NCBI GenBank assembly: GCA_946409855.1
Contig: CAMJXZ010000223.1
Coordinates: forward strand, 1-5,751
Direction of reading: 5' to 3'
Source: an uncultured Clostridia bacterium
GTDB lineage: Bacteria; Bacillota; Clostridia; Christensenellales; Aristaeellaceae
DNA length: 5,751 nucleotides
Shown: piece by piece, positions 1 to 5,580 of the stretch
How the letters are laid out: each line of letters begins with the position of its first letter
Numbering within the stretch: position 1 is the first letter of the stretch
Position numbers and translations under genes: made by a program
The notes under the pieces: model-generated
Database searches by the model: none
What the model was told of the DNA's origin: nothing
The model's input: the letters and a program-made list of their open reading frames with translations, nothing else

Positions 1-123
1 ATTTTTGCGGAGGTTAGCCTGCCATCTGGGGTTCGCAGCGCCCGGAAAACAGGCCGGCAGGCCCCGGACCGCAAGCCCCCCCTGCGGTACCTGTTCAGTC
101 TTTGACTGAACAGGTACGTCTCC
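1..123. other. Apparently non-coding region downstream of argR
   Basis: No gene is supported here. Two plus-strand frames and the minus-strand frame that continues argR past its stop are open, but none has a convincing start with a ribosome binding site, and short open frames are expected in GC-rich DNA. The stretch is rich in inverted repeats: the perfect 14-bp repeat at 87-117, an overlapping smaller one (ACCGCA at 68-73 with TGCGGT at 83-88, around a run of seven C), and GCCTGCC at 17-23 with GGCAGGC at 56-62. It probably holds the 3' end of the argR transcript. In many Bacillota argR is followed by recN, but nothing recognisable as recN is present before the window ends. Confidence 0.5.
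87..117 (-). terminator. Perfect 14-bp inverted repeat after argR, possible terminator hairpin
   Basis: The arms GTACCTGTTCAGTC (87-100) and GACTGAACAGGTAC (104-117) are exact reverse complements around a 3-base spacer. The repeat begins six bases after the argR stop codon, a position typical of a transcript-end hairpin. On the minus strand it is followed by CGCAGGGGGGG rather than a T-run, so it does not fit a classical intrinsic terminator. It may be a U-tract-independent terminator, an mRNA 3'-end stabiliser, or a protein-binding palindrome. The repeat is certain; its role is inferred. Confidence 0.45.
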
Positions 124-579
124 TCACTGGTTGAGGGATTTTCGGAAGCGCTGGGTCAGCGCGGGGGCGTCGGCGCTTTCCCGGACGACGATGAAAATGG
201 TGTTGTCCCCTGCCATGGTGCCCAGCACCTCGGGCAGGTCCATGCTGTCCACCGCTTCCGCGGCGGCGTTGGCGCTGCCCGGCAGGGTGCGCAGGACGAT
301 GATGTTGCCGGCGTAATCAGCCGACAGGACGGAATTGACGAAGATGTAGCTGAGCCGCTCGGTGATGCTGCCGCTCTGGGCGTCCCCGTTCTGCACGTAC
401 CTGGAGCCGCCCTTCCCGTCCGGCGCCTTGACGAGGCGCAGGTCCTTGATGTCCCGGGAAACGGTGGCCTGGGTGACGGGGATGCCCCGCTGGGACAGGC
501 GCTCGGCCAGCTGCGTCTGCGTCTCGATGGCTTCCTCCTGGATCAGGCGGAGGATGGCGGCGTGACGATCCTGTTTCAT
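124..579 (-). CDS. argR: Arginine repressor ArgR
   Basis: This 151-residue protein is the usual length for ArgR/AhrC, the hexameric arginine-sensing regulator that represses arginine biosynthesis genes and in some bacteria activates catabolic ones. The N-terminal winged helix-turn-helix covers residues 1-65 and contains the family signature VTQATVSRDIKDL (residues 35-47), with Ser41-Arg42 on the recognition helix. The C-terminal oligomerisation and arginine-binding domain spans about residues 75-150 and carries the GT-x-A-GD-x-T motif at 120-127. The second acidic residue of the common GDDT form is Asn here (D125-N126). The ATG is preceded by AAAGGAG with a short 4-base spacer. The gene lies 37 bases after the ligase stop on the same strand, so it may be read through from the acyl-transfer operon. 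I saw no convincing ARG box, so autoregulation is not supported by sequence. Identity is secure. Confidence 0.96.
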   Translation of the reverse strand: MKQDRHAAILRLIQEEAIETQTQLAERLSQRGIPVTQATVSRDIKDLRLVKAPDGKGGSRYVQNGDAQSGSITERLSYIFVNSVLSADYAGNIIVLRTLPGSANAAAEAVDSMDLPEVLGTMAGDNTIFIVVRESADAPALTQRFRKSLNQ

Positions 580-583
580 ACGT

Positions 584-590
584 CTCCTTT
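584..590 (-). promoter_or_regulatory. Ribosome binding site of argR
   Basis: AAAGGAG on the minus strand, separated from the ATG at 579-577 by only four bases (ACGT). It is a strong match to the anti-Shine-Dalgarno sequence with a spacer slightly shorter than those of the other genes here. It supports independent translation initiation of argR. Confidence 0.75.
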
Positions 591-616
591 CAGGTGGGCG
601 GCGCCCCGCGCGGAGT

Positions 617-2083
617 TCACTTGAGGTCCTTCCGCAGGAGCTTTCCGTTGTAGCTGCGGGGGATTTTGTCGATGGGGACGATGACGGCGGGCACCTTGTA
701 GGGTTCCAGGTTCGCGCTCAGGAAGGAACGGATGGCGATGGGGTCGAAGGGCTCGCCGGGCTGCAGCTGCACGAACAGCTTGGGCACGCTGCCCTTCATG
801 GGGTCCGGCAGGGGGACGACCCCGCAGTCCGCCACCTGGGGGAGCTTGCGGACGGTGTTCTCGATCTCCTCCGGGGAGACCTTGTTGCCGCCGACGTTGA
901 TCACGTCCCCCTTGCGGCCCAGGAGGATGATGTCCCCGTCTTCGTCAAAGTAGGCGATGTCGTTGGAATAGACGGCGCCGCCGATGAGCACCTTCCCGGT
1001 CTCCTCCGGGTCCTGCCAGTAGCCCAGCATGTTCATGGCGCCCCGGCTGGACAGCAGCCCCGGGTGCTCGGCGGAGGAGGCGACGGGCTGCCGGTTGTCG
1101 TCCACGATGACGATCTCCGCGTTGCAGGCGGGCCGGCCGATGCAGTGGTCCTTCGGGTCCGGACGGTTGAAGTTGTAGATGCAGATGCAGCCGCTTTCGG
1201 TGCTGCCGTAGAAATTGTACAGCCGCGTTTCGGGCAGGAGGGCGCAGATCTTCTCCTGGTCCGCCTTCATCATGGGGGCGGCCCCGAACTGGATGTACCT
1301 GAGCTGCCTCCGGTAATCCCCCAGCTTGTCCTTCGTCAGCTTCAGCAGCACCGACAGGGCGGAGGGCACCAGGTCCATGGCGTTGGCGTGATACTGGTCC
1401 AGCAGGGCGAACAGCCGGGGGATGTTCATCACGCTGCCCAGCAGGAGGACGGCGCTGCCGTTCACCATGTTGGCGTAGTAGCGGCGCAGCCCGTGGGAAT
1501 GGTTCATGGGCGAGGGGATGATTTCGATGTTGTCCTTTTCCATCCCGACGCCGTTCATCACGTTTTCCGCCAGGGCGATGCTGCTTTTGTGGGTGAGGAC
1601 GATGCCCTTTTCCCGGCCGGTGGTGCCGGTGCTGAAGAGGATCTCGCACACGGTGTCCGGGGCGGGGAAGGCGTTTGGCTCAAAGACGTCCGCCCCGGCG
1701 GCCCGGGCGGAAAGCTCCTCCCAGGTAACGGCCCGGAAGGAACCGAAATCGCCCGGCCGGCAGGAAACGACGGCCGCGGCGCTGACCCGGGCGGCGAAGG
1801 AAGCGATCTTGTCCAAAGCGCAGTTGTGCTCCACCGGGACAAAGACCGCCCCCAGCACCTGCAGCGCCAGCTGCGACGCCAGGTACTCGATGGTCTGGCA
1901 GGCCTCGACGACGACGGCGCTGCCGGCGGCGATCCCCATTCCGGCAAAGCAGGAGGCAAAGCGCCCGATGAGGCGGGTGTACTCAAAGTACGTGACCTGG
2001 CCGCCGTCGTCCGCCAGGCAGAGCCTGTCCGGCTGGGTTCCGGCGTGACGGTAAACGGCTTCTGCGATCGAATGAATCGTCAT
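617..2083 (-). CDS. Class I adenylate-forming ligase (AMP-binding, acyl-ACP/acyl-CoA synthetase-like)
   Basis: This cytosolic enzyme of 488 residues is predicted to activate a carboxylic acid with ATP to an acyl-adenylate and pass it to a thiol, here most likely the phosphopantetheine of the neighbouring carrier protein. All core motifs are present: P-loop STGTTGREKG (151-160), A4 region PMNHSHG (192-198), A5 FYGSTESG (291-298), Asp375 in YSND (ribose binding, A7), hinge GRKGD (389-393), GGNKVSPEEIE (398-408), and a C-terminal PRSYNGKLLR with candidate catalytic Lys481. Length and motif completeness indicate a functional full-length enzyme. The A4 region resembles acyl/aryl-CoA ligases and lacks the FDxSV motif whose Asp binds the amino group in DltA and NRPS domains, so a non-amino acid substrate is more likely than D-alanine (inference). 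The gene starts 13 bases after the permease stop. A free-standing acyl-CoA ligase remains possible. Confidence 0.9.
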   Translation of the reverse strand: MTIHSIAEAVYRHAGTQPDRLCLADDGGQVTYFEYTRLIGRFASCFAGMGIAAGSAVVVEACQTIEYLASQLALQVLGAVFVPVEHNCALDKIASFAARVSAAAVVSCRPGDFGSFRAVTWEELSARAAGADVFEPNAFPAPDTVCEILFSTGTTGREKGIVLTHKSSIALAENVMNGVGMEKDNIEIIPSPMNHSHGLRRYYANMVNGSAVLLLGSVMNIPRLFALLDQYHANAMDLVPSALSVLLKLTKDKLGDYRRQLRYIQFGAAPMMKADQEKICALLPETRLYNFYGSTESGCICIYNFNRPDPKDHCIGRPACNAEIVIVDDNRQPVASSAEHPGLLSSRGAMNMLGYWQDPEETGKVLIGGAVYSNDIAYFDEDGDIILLGRKGDVINVGGNKVSPEEIENTVRKLPQVADCGVVPLPDPMKGSVPKLFVQLQPGEPFDPIAIRSFLSANLEPYKVPAVIVPIDKIPRSYNGKLLRKDLK

Positions 2084-2090
2084 GGCGCAA

Positions 2091-2098
2091 TCTCCTTT
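2091..2098 (-). promoter_or_regulatory. Ribosome binding site of the ligase gene, overlapping the permease stop
   Basis: AAAGGAGA on the minus strand ends seven bases before the ATG at 2083-2081. Its first two A residues are the last two bases of the permease TAA stop. Ribosomes finishing the permease therefore end on the Shine-Dalgarno sequence of the ligase, which suggests coupled translation and fixes the ligase start. Confidence 0.85.
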
Positions 2099-3518
2099 AA
2101 ATGGTGCTGAACGCGGGCCAGTATTCCATCAGCAGCCAGCCGGTCAGGCTCATCAGGGCGATGACCACGATGGTGATCGGGATGCCCTTTTTGAGCATAT
2201 ACCGGGGTTCCAGCCCGTATCCCACGGGGATGGCGCGGATGGAGGTGGGCAGCATGTAGGAGAGATTCACGCCGATGGAGGCGATGTAGATGTAGGGGAT
2301 GGGGTTCTTGCCCAGGCCCTGCACGATGCCGATGACGATGGGCATGGCGACGGCGGCGGTGGCGGTGTTGCTGGTGACGTCCGAAAGCAGGACGGTGAAC
2401 ACGGTGATGACCAGCACGGTCACGTACCCGCCGGTCATGCTGGTGCCGGCGATGAACTCGCCGATGGCCGCGGCGGCGCCGCTCTTATTGATCAGGGTGC
2501 CGGCGGCCAGGCCGCCCGCGAACACGTAGATGAGCTCCCAGACGATCTTCTTCTGGGTGTTTTTCCATTTCATCAGCGGGGAGCCGTCCCTGTTCCCGAT
2601 GAAGAAGGAGAGCATGGCGCAGATGATGAACACGTAGGCGGGCTTGAGCCCGGGCAAAAGGTCCTGGTACAGCTGGCGGGTGAAGGAAAGCACCGTCGCC
2701 AGCAGGAACAGGATCAGGGACCAGAGCTCCGCCCCGCTCATCTTCGGCATGGCCTTGTACTGGCTGACAAAGTACTCGCGGGACCCGCCCAGCTCCTCGC
2801 CCTTTTTGCAGCCGATCAGCAGCATCAGGATGTTGCTGACGATCAGCACCGCCATGATGGGCAGGAAACGGACGACCCAGGAAATGTACATGTATTCCTG
2901 CCCGGTGACCTGCTCCAGATAATCCACGGTGACCAGGTTCATCGCCCCGCCCAGGGGGGAGGCCAGCCCGCCCACGCCGGTAGCGTAGGCGATGGTGAGC
3001 AGCAGCAGCGAGCCGATGCGGCTTTTGGCGATGTCCTTATGCCCGACGTAGCGCAGCATGGAGACAGCGATGGGGGTGACGGCGGCGCAGACCACCGCGT
3101 TGGGCAGGATGGCGGAAAGCAGCGTGCAAAGCAGGAACCAGAAGATCACCTGGCTGCGCAGGTTGCTGCCCACCATGGACAGGAACTTGGCGGCGATCCG
3201 GTTGTCCAGCCCGGTCTCTTCCCAGGAAACCGTGAGGATGGAGGCGCCCAGCAGCAGCAGGATGGTCTCCGAGGCGTAGTTGGCGATGACCGTGGACATG
3301 TCCGCGATCTGGAACACGGCGTTGCAGGCGATGGGCAGGAAGGCGGTGACGGCGAAGTCCACCGGCCCGGTGATCCACCAGAAGGCCATCCACAGCACCG
3401 TCCCGATGGCGGCGCGGGCTGCGAACGCCGGGAAAACGCTCTTGGGAAGCAGCAGGCAGCACAGCGCGAACAGCGCCGGGCCTGTCAGCGTCAGGATCCA
3501 TTTCTTGGCGCCTTTCAT
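2097..3518 (-). CDS. SLC13/DASS-family anion (di/tricarboxylate-type) permease
   Basis: This 473-residue protein is a polytopic membrane protein with many hydrophobic segments, in the length range of SLC13/DASS transporters, which move C4-dicarboxylates, citrate or sulfate, often with sodium. The second family hairpin motif is intact: SDVTSNTATAAVAMPI, with SNT at 383-385. The equivalent first motif reads LPNAVVCAAVTPI (138-150), with PNA instead of SNT. The following loop GVGGLASPLGGAMN (181-194) and the late segment YMLPTSIRAIPVGYG (421-435) align in position with the family's AT-x-GTPPN elements but differ from them, so the substrate cannot be read from sequence. I chose the ATG at 3518 because it overlaps the carrier protein stop as ATGA and sits seven bases after GGAGG. 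An in-frame ATG at 3542 would add eight residues but lacks that site. Its place between carrier protein and ligase suggests it serves the acylation pathway. Confidence 0.85.
   Translation of the reverse strand: MKGAKKWILTLTGPALFALCCLLLPKSVFPAFAARAAIGTVLWMAFWWITGPVDFAVTAFLPIACNAVFQIADMSTVIANYASETILLLLGASILTVSWEETGLDNRIAAKFLSMVGSNLRSQVIFWFLLCTLLSAILPNAVVCAAVTPIAVSMLRYVGHKDIAKSRIGSLLLLTIAYATGVGGLASPLGGAMNLVTVDYLEQVTGQEYMYISWVVRFLPIMAVLIVSNILMLLIGCKKGEELGGSREYFVSQYKAMPKMSGAELWSLILFLLATVLSFTRQLYQDLLPGLKPAYVFIICAMLSFFIGNRDGSPLMKWKNTQKKIVWELIYVFAGGLAAGTLINKSGAAAAIGEFIAGTSMTGGYVTVLVITVFTVLLSDVTSNTATAAVAMPIVIGIVQGLGKNPIPYIYIASIGVNLSYMLPTSIRAIPVGYGLEPRYMLKKGIPITIVVIALMSLTGWLLMEYWPAFSTI
3515..3518 (-). 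other. ATGA start/stop overlap between carrier protein and permease
   Basis: On the minus strand the bases ATGA contain the permease start (3518-3516) and the carrier protein stop (3517-3515). Such overlaps usually mean translational coupling by reinitiation. It links a soluble carrier protein and an integral membrane transporter in expression. Confidence 0.85.
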
Positions 3519-3736
3519 TGAAGTTCCTCCACCATTTCCCACATTGTCTCGACGGACTCGAAGTACTTGGGCTGGATGTATTCCATCGTCACCGAGATGC
3601 CGAACATTTCCTCAATCTCGGCGATGATGGCCACTACGGCCATGGAATCCAGGATGCCGGAGCTCATGAGCGTCTTCTCCCGGTCAAAATCGATGGCCGG
3701 AAATTTGTCCTTCAGCATTGCTTTCAGTTCTTCCAT
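3515..3736 (-). CDS. DltC-like acyl carrier protein
   Basis: This small acidic four-helix carrier protein of 73 residues is predicted to hold an activated acyl group as a thioester on 4'-phosphopantetheine and hand it to the membrane transferase. The attachment motif is SSGILDSM, with Ser31 as the predicted modified residue. The GxLDSM form matches DltC proteins, which carry DSF or DSM, better than fatty-acid AcpP (DSL). Helix II after Ser31 is followed by the acidic stretch AEIEEMFG, suited to partner docking. The C-terminal part (PKYFESVETMWEMVEEL) resembles stand-alone carriers found next to MBOAT and AMP-ligase genes. It lies 33 bases after the MBOAT gene and overlaps the permease gene by four bases. 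A phosphopantetheinyl transferase must be encoded elsewhere. The carrier assignment is secure; the cargo is unknown. Confidence 0.93.
   Translation of the reverse strand: MEELKAMLKDKFPAIDFDREKTLMSSGILDSMAVVAIIAEIEEMFGISVTMEYIQPKYFESVETMWEMVEELQ
3526..3530 (-). promoter_or_regulatory. Ribosome binding site that decides the permease start
   Basis: GGAGG (within GGTGGAGGAA) lies inside the 3' end of the carrier protein gene, seven bases before the ATG at 3518. This spacing is ideal for 3518 and incompatible with the upstream in-frame ATG at 3542, so the shorter permease is preferred. Confidence 0.85.
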
Positions 3737-3744
3737 TGCGATTT

Positions 3745-3750
3745 CCTCCC
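3745..3750 (-). promoter_or_regulatory. Ribosome binding site of the carrier protein gene
   Basis: GGGAGG on the minus strand, eight bases before the ATG at 3736-3734, in the 33-base gap after the MBOAT stop. This is a strong site, consistent with a carrier protein needed in higher amounts than the membrane enzyme upstream, whose own site is weak. Confidence 0.8.
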
Positions 3751-3769
3751 GTTGTGCGTTTCAGATGCG

Positions 3770-5443
3770 TCAGAATTTTTCATAGATAAATTCGCTGGCG
3801 ACAAACCCGGGCCCGTAGCAGCCCAGGATGAGGACGGCGAACAATCCGGCAAAGAGGATGAGCCACCGCAGAACGATGTTCTTTTTCGCGATGGTCTCGC
3901 GCAGGGGCATCTTTTCCTGCTTCAAGTCCACCACCCACAATACCAGGACGGCCAGGGCGGCCGCCAGCACGTTCATCAGGGTGATGCCATAACCCGTATC
4001 GGTGTTCAGGAAATCTCTGCCCAGGGTGTAGATGCGGGTCGGATGAAAGGCGCGGATCTCCGGCAGGAGCAGGGCGAAGTTCGTTTTGAGCTCGCCGTTG
4101 AAGGAAACGCCGCGCGTCAGCCGGGTCAGGATGCCGCCCAGGTAGCCGAAGGCGCTTTTGATGTCCGCCGCCCGGAAAAAGATCCGGCCCAGGCAGCACA
4201 GCAGGTAGGTGCGGGCCATCTGCCACAGGCGCCGCCATTTCCCGTCGGCCCTGATATGAAGGCGGGCGTTGATCTTCTGAAAGACCGGGTCCAGCACCTG
4301 GGAGCCGATCAGCAGCGCGGCGTGGAACAGGCCCCAGATCACAAAGTTCCAGGAAGCGCCGTGCCAAAGGCCCGTGATCATCCACACAACCAGGATGGGG
4401 AAGCAGGAGGCGAACAGCTCCGCCTGCCGGGACTTTCCCTTGGCGCTCAGGTTCTTTTTGACCTTCCGCATCAGATTGGAGGCGGAAACGGGGAAGTAGA
4501 CGTAATCCTTGAACCACTCCATCAGGGAGATGTGCCACCTGCGCCAGAACTCGGCCATGGTCCTGGAGAAATAGGGGTGATTGAAGTTTTTGCGCAGGCG
4601 GATGCCGAACATTTCGGAAACGCCGGTGACGATGTCGATGCAGCCGGAAAAGTCCGCGTAGATCTGGATGGAGTAAACCAGCACCCCGGCCAGCAGCATC
4701 AGCCCGGAGCACTCCTGATAATGGTCGAACACGTGGGACACGAACGGGCCCAGCCGGTCGGCGATCACCAGCTTCTTGAAAAAGCCCCACAGGGCCAGCT
4801 CCGCCCCGAAGGCCAGGTTCCTGGTGTCCAGGGCGATGCCCTTCTGCAGCTGACTGTCAAACTCCCCGAAGCGGTCGATGGGCCCCTGGACGATGTGGGG
4901 GAAATAGGACAGATAGACCATGTAGTGCAGGAAGTTCTTTTCCGCCGGGTAGCGCTTCCAGTACACGTCCAGGATGTAGCTGAGCGCCATGAAGGAATAA
5001 AAGGAAATCCCCAGCGGCAGGATCATCCGGAAAACGGGCACCTGGGGGATACGGAGCAGGGACAGGAGGGCGTTCAGGTTGGTCGTCACAAAGCCGGTGT
5101 ATTTGCAGACGGCCAGCAGCGCGATGGTGACGAAAAGCCCGCTCTGCAGGGAGCGTTTGGCCTTTTTCCTGGATTCCGCCCGGACGGCCTTTTTGGCGGA
5201 AGCGTCGGCGCAGGCCTTCAGGGCGGTGTCCGCCTGCTCGTAAATGCGCCGCATCGAAAGCCCGGCCCAGTAAGTCGTCCCCATGGTGACCAGCAGGAAA
5301 GGGAGGTACTGCGGCCCCGCGATCAGGTAAAAGGCCAGGTTCGCGGCGGCCAGCACCCAGCGCTGGGCTTTGCGCCCCAAAGCGTAATACAGGATCAGCG
5401 CGGCGCAGGAAAACAGGATAAAACCGAAGGACTGATAGCTCAT
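3770..5443 (-). CDS. MBOAT-family membrane O-acyltransferase (AlgI/DltB-like)
   Basis: This 557-residue integral membrane protein is predicted to transfer an acyl group from a cytosolic donor, here probably the acyl carrier protein, to an acceptor at the outer face of the membrane. Family hallmarks are clear: LPLGISFYSFMALSYILD (142-159), SYFPHIVQGPIDRF (179-192), IYADFSGCID (261-270), NHPYFSRTMAEFWRRWHISL (288-307), and ITGLWHGASWNFVIWG (356-371) with His361 as the predicted catalytic histidine. The C-terminus YGPGFVASEFIYEKF keeps the conserved family tail, so the protein is complete. Length is nearer AlgI (about 520) than DltB (about 400). A Lys/Arg/Ala-rich hydrophilic stretch at about 68-100 is probably a cytoplasmic loop. 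The start is forced: an in-frame stop lies ten codons upstream with no other initiator between. Its Shine-Dalgarno (GGTGG, 7-base spacer) is weak. It is the first complete gene of the operon. Cargo and acceptor cannot be told from sequence. Confidence 0.93.
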   Translation of the reverse strand: MSYQSFGFILFSCAALILYYALGRKAQRWVLAAANLAFYLIAGPQYLPFLLVTMGTTYWAGLSMRRIYEQADTALKACADASAKKAVRAESRKKAKRSLQSGLFVTIALLAVCKYTGFVTTNLNALLSLLRIPQVPVFRMILPLGISFYSFMALSYILDVYWKRYPAEKNFLHYMVYLSYFPHIVQGPIDRFGEFDSQLQKGIALDTRNLAFGAELALWGFFKKLVIADRLGPFVSHVFDHYQECSGLMLLAGVLVYSIQIYADFSGCIDIVTGVSEMFGIRLRKNFNHPYFSRTMAEFWRRWHISLMEWFKDYVYFPVSASNLMRKVKKNLSAKGKSRQAELFASCFPILVVWMITGLWHGASWNFVIWGLFHAALLIGSQVLDPVFQKINARLHIRADGKWRRLWQMARTYLLCCLGRIFFRAADIKSAFGYLGGILTRLTRGVSFNGELKTNFALLLPEIRAFHPTRIYTLGRDFLNTDTGYGITLMNVLAAALAVLVLWVVDLKQEKMPLRETIAKKNIVLRWLILFAGLFAVLILGCYGPGFVASEFIYEKF

Positions 5444-5576
5444 CTGTACGCCACCGTTTCTTGAAAATGATCAGCGGAAAAGCCGAGCCGTTTCACGGGC
5501 AGACACTGATGCGGACAGGCCGGGAAGCGTCCCGCGGCGCGTTTGCGTCATGCCCGTCCCATGATCTGAAAACGTT
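5444..5576 (-). promoter_or_regulatory. Probable promoter-bearing gap upstream of the acyl-transfer operon
   Basis: This 133-base gap is the largest in the gene cluster and the natural place for the operon promoter and for the end of the preceding gene. I could not identify a convincing -35/-10 pair. A small hairpin (CGGGA at 5521-5525 with TCCCG at 5530-5534) lacks a following T-run, so termination of the upstream gene is not shown. Read-through from the upstream gene is therefore possible. GGTGG at 5451-5455 is the only Shine-Dalgarno candidate for the MBOAT start. Confidence 0.4.
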
Positions 5577-5580
5577 TTAA
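5567..5580. promoter_or_regulatory. cre-like / LacI-family operator-like motif
   Basis: TGAAAACGTTTTAA contains the perfect 10-base palindrome AAAACGTTTT (5569-5578) and matches the Bacillota catabolite-responsive element consensus TGWAANCGNTNWCA at all fixed positions but one (A instead of C near the end). It is strikingly AT-rich in GC-rich surroundings. It overlaps the stop codon of the upstream gene and lies 124 bases before the MBOAT start, so it could regulate the operon through CcpA or another LacI-family protein. This is a motif match only, and chance remains possible. Confidence 0.35.

Noticed and set aside
1..123. Minus-strand frame continuing in phase after the argR TGA to the window edge, and a plus-strand frame open from 1 to 105
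   Set aside because: Neither has an initiator with a ribosome binding site, and the hairpin falls inside them. Stop codon readthrough would need evidence that is not present; GC-rich DNA gives such open frames by chance.
580..616. Short GC-rich inverted repeat (GGGC/GCCC, loop GCC) between the ligase and argR genes
   Set aside because: The stem is only four pairs and has no T-run, so I do not call a terminator there.
617..5443. Calling the cassette a standard dltABCD operon
   Set aside because: The order differs, DltD is absent from the window, the ligase lacks the amino-acid-binding motif, the MBOAT protein is AlgI-like in length, and a permease is inserted. The dlt gene symbols would mislead.
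1064..5464. A chain of long plus-strand open frames (1064-2110, 2082-3521, 3518-5464) opposite the whole operon
   Set aside because: Their translations are rich in His, Asp, Gly and Gln with no domains. They mirror real minus-strand genes with strong motifs, and arise from GC-biased codons read in antisense.
5521..5534. Five-pair hairpin in the gap upstream of the MBOAT gene
   Set aside because: It is too short and lacks a T-run on either strand; noted only as context for the gap.
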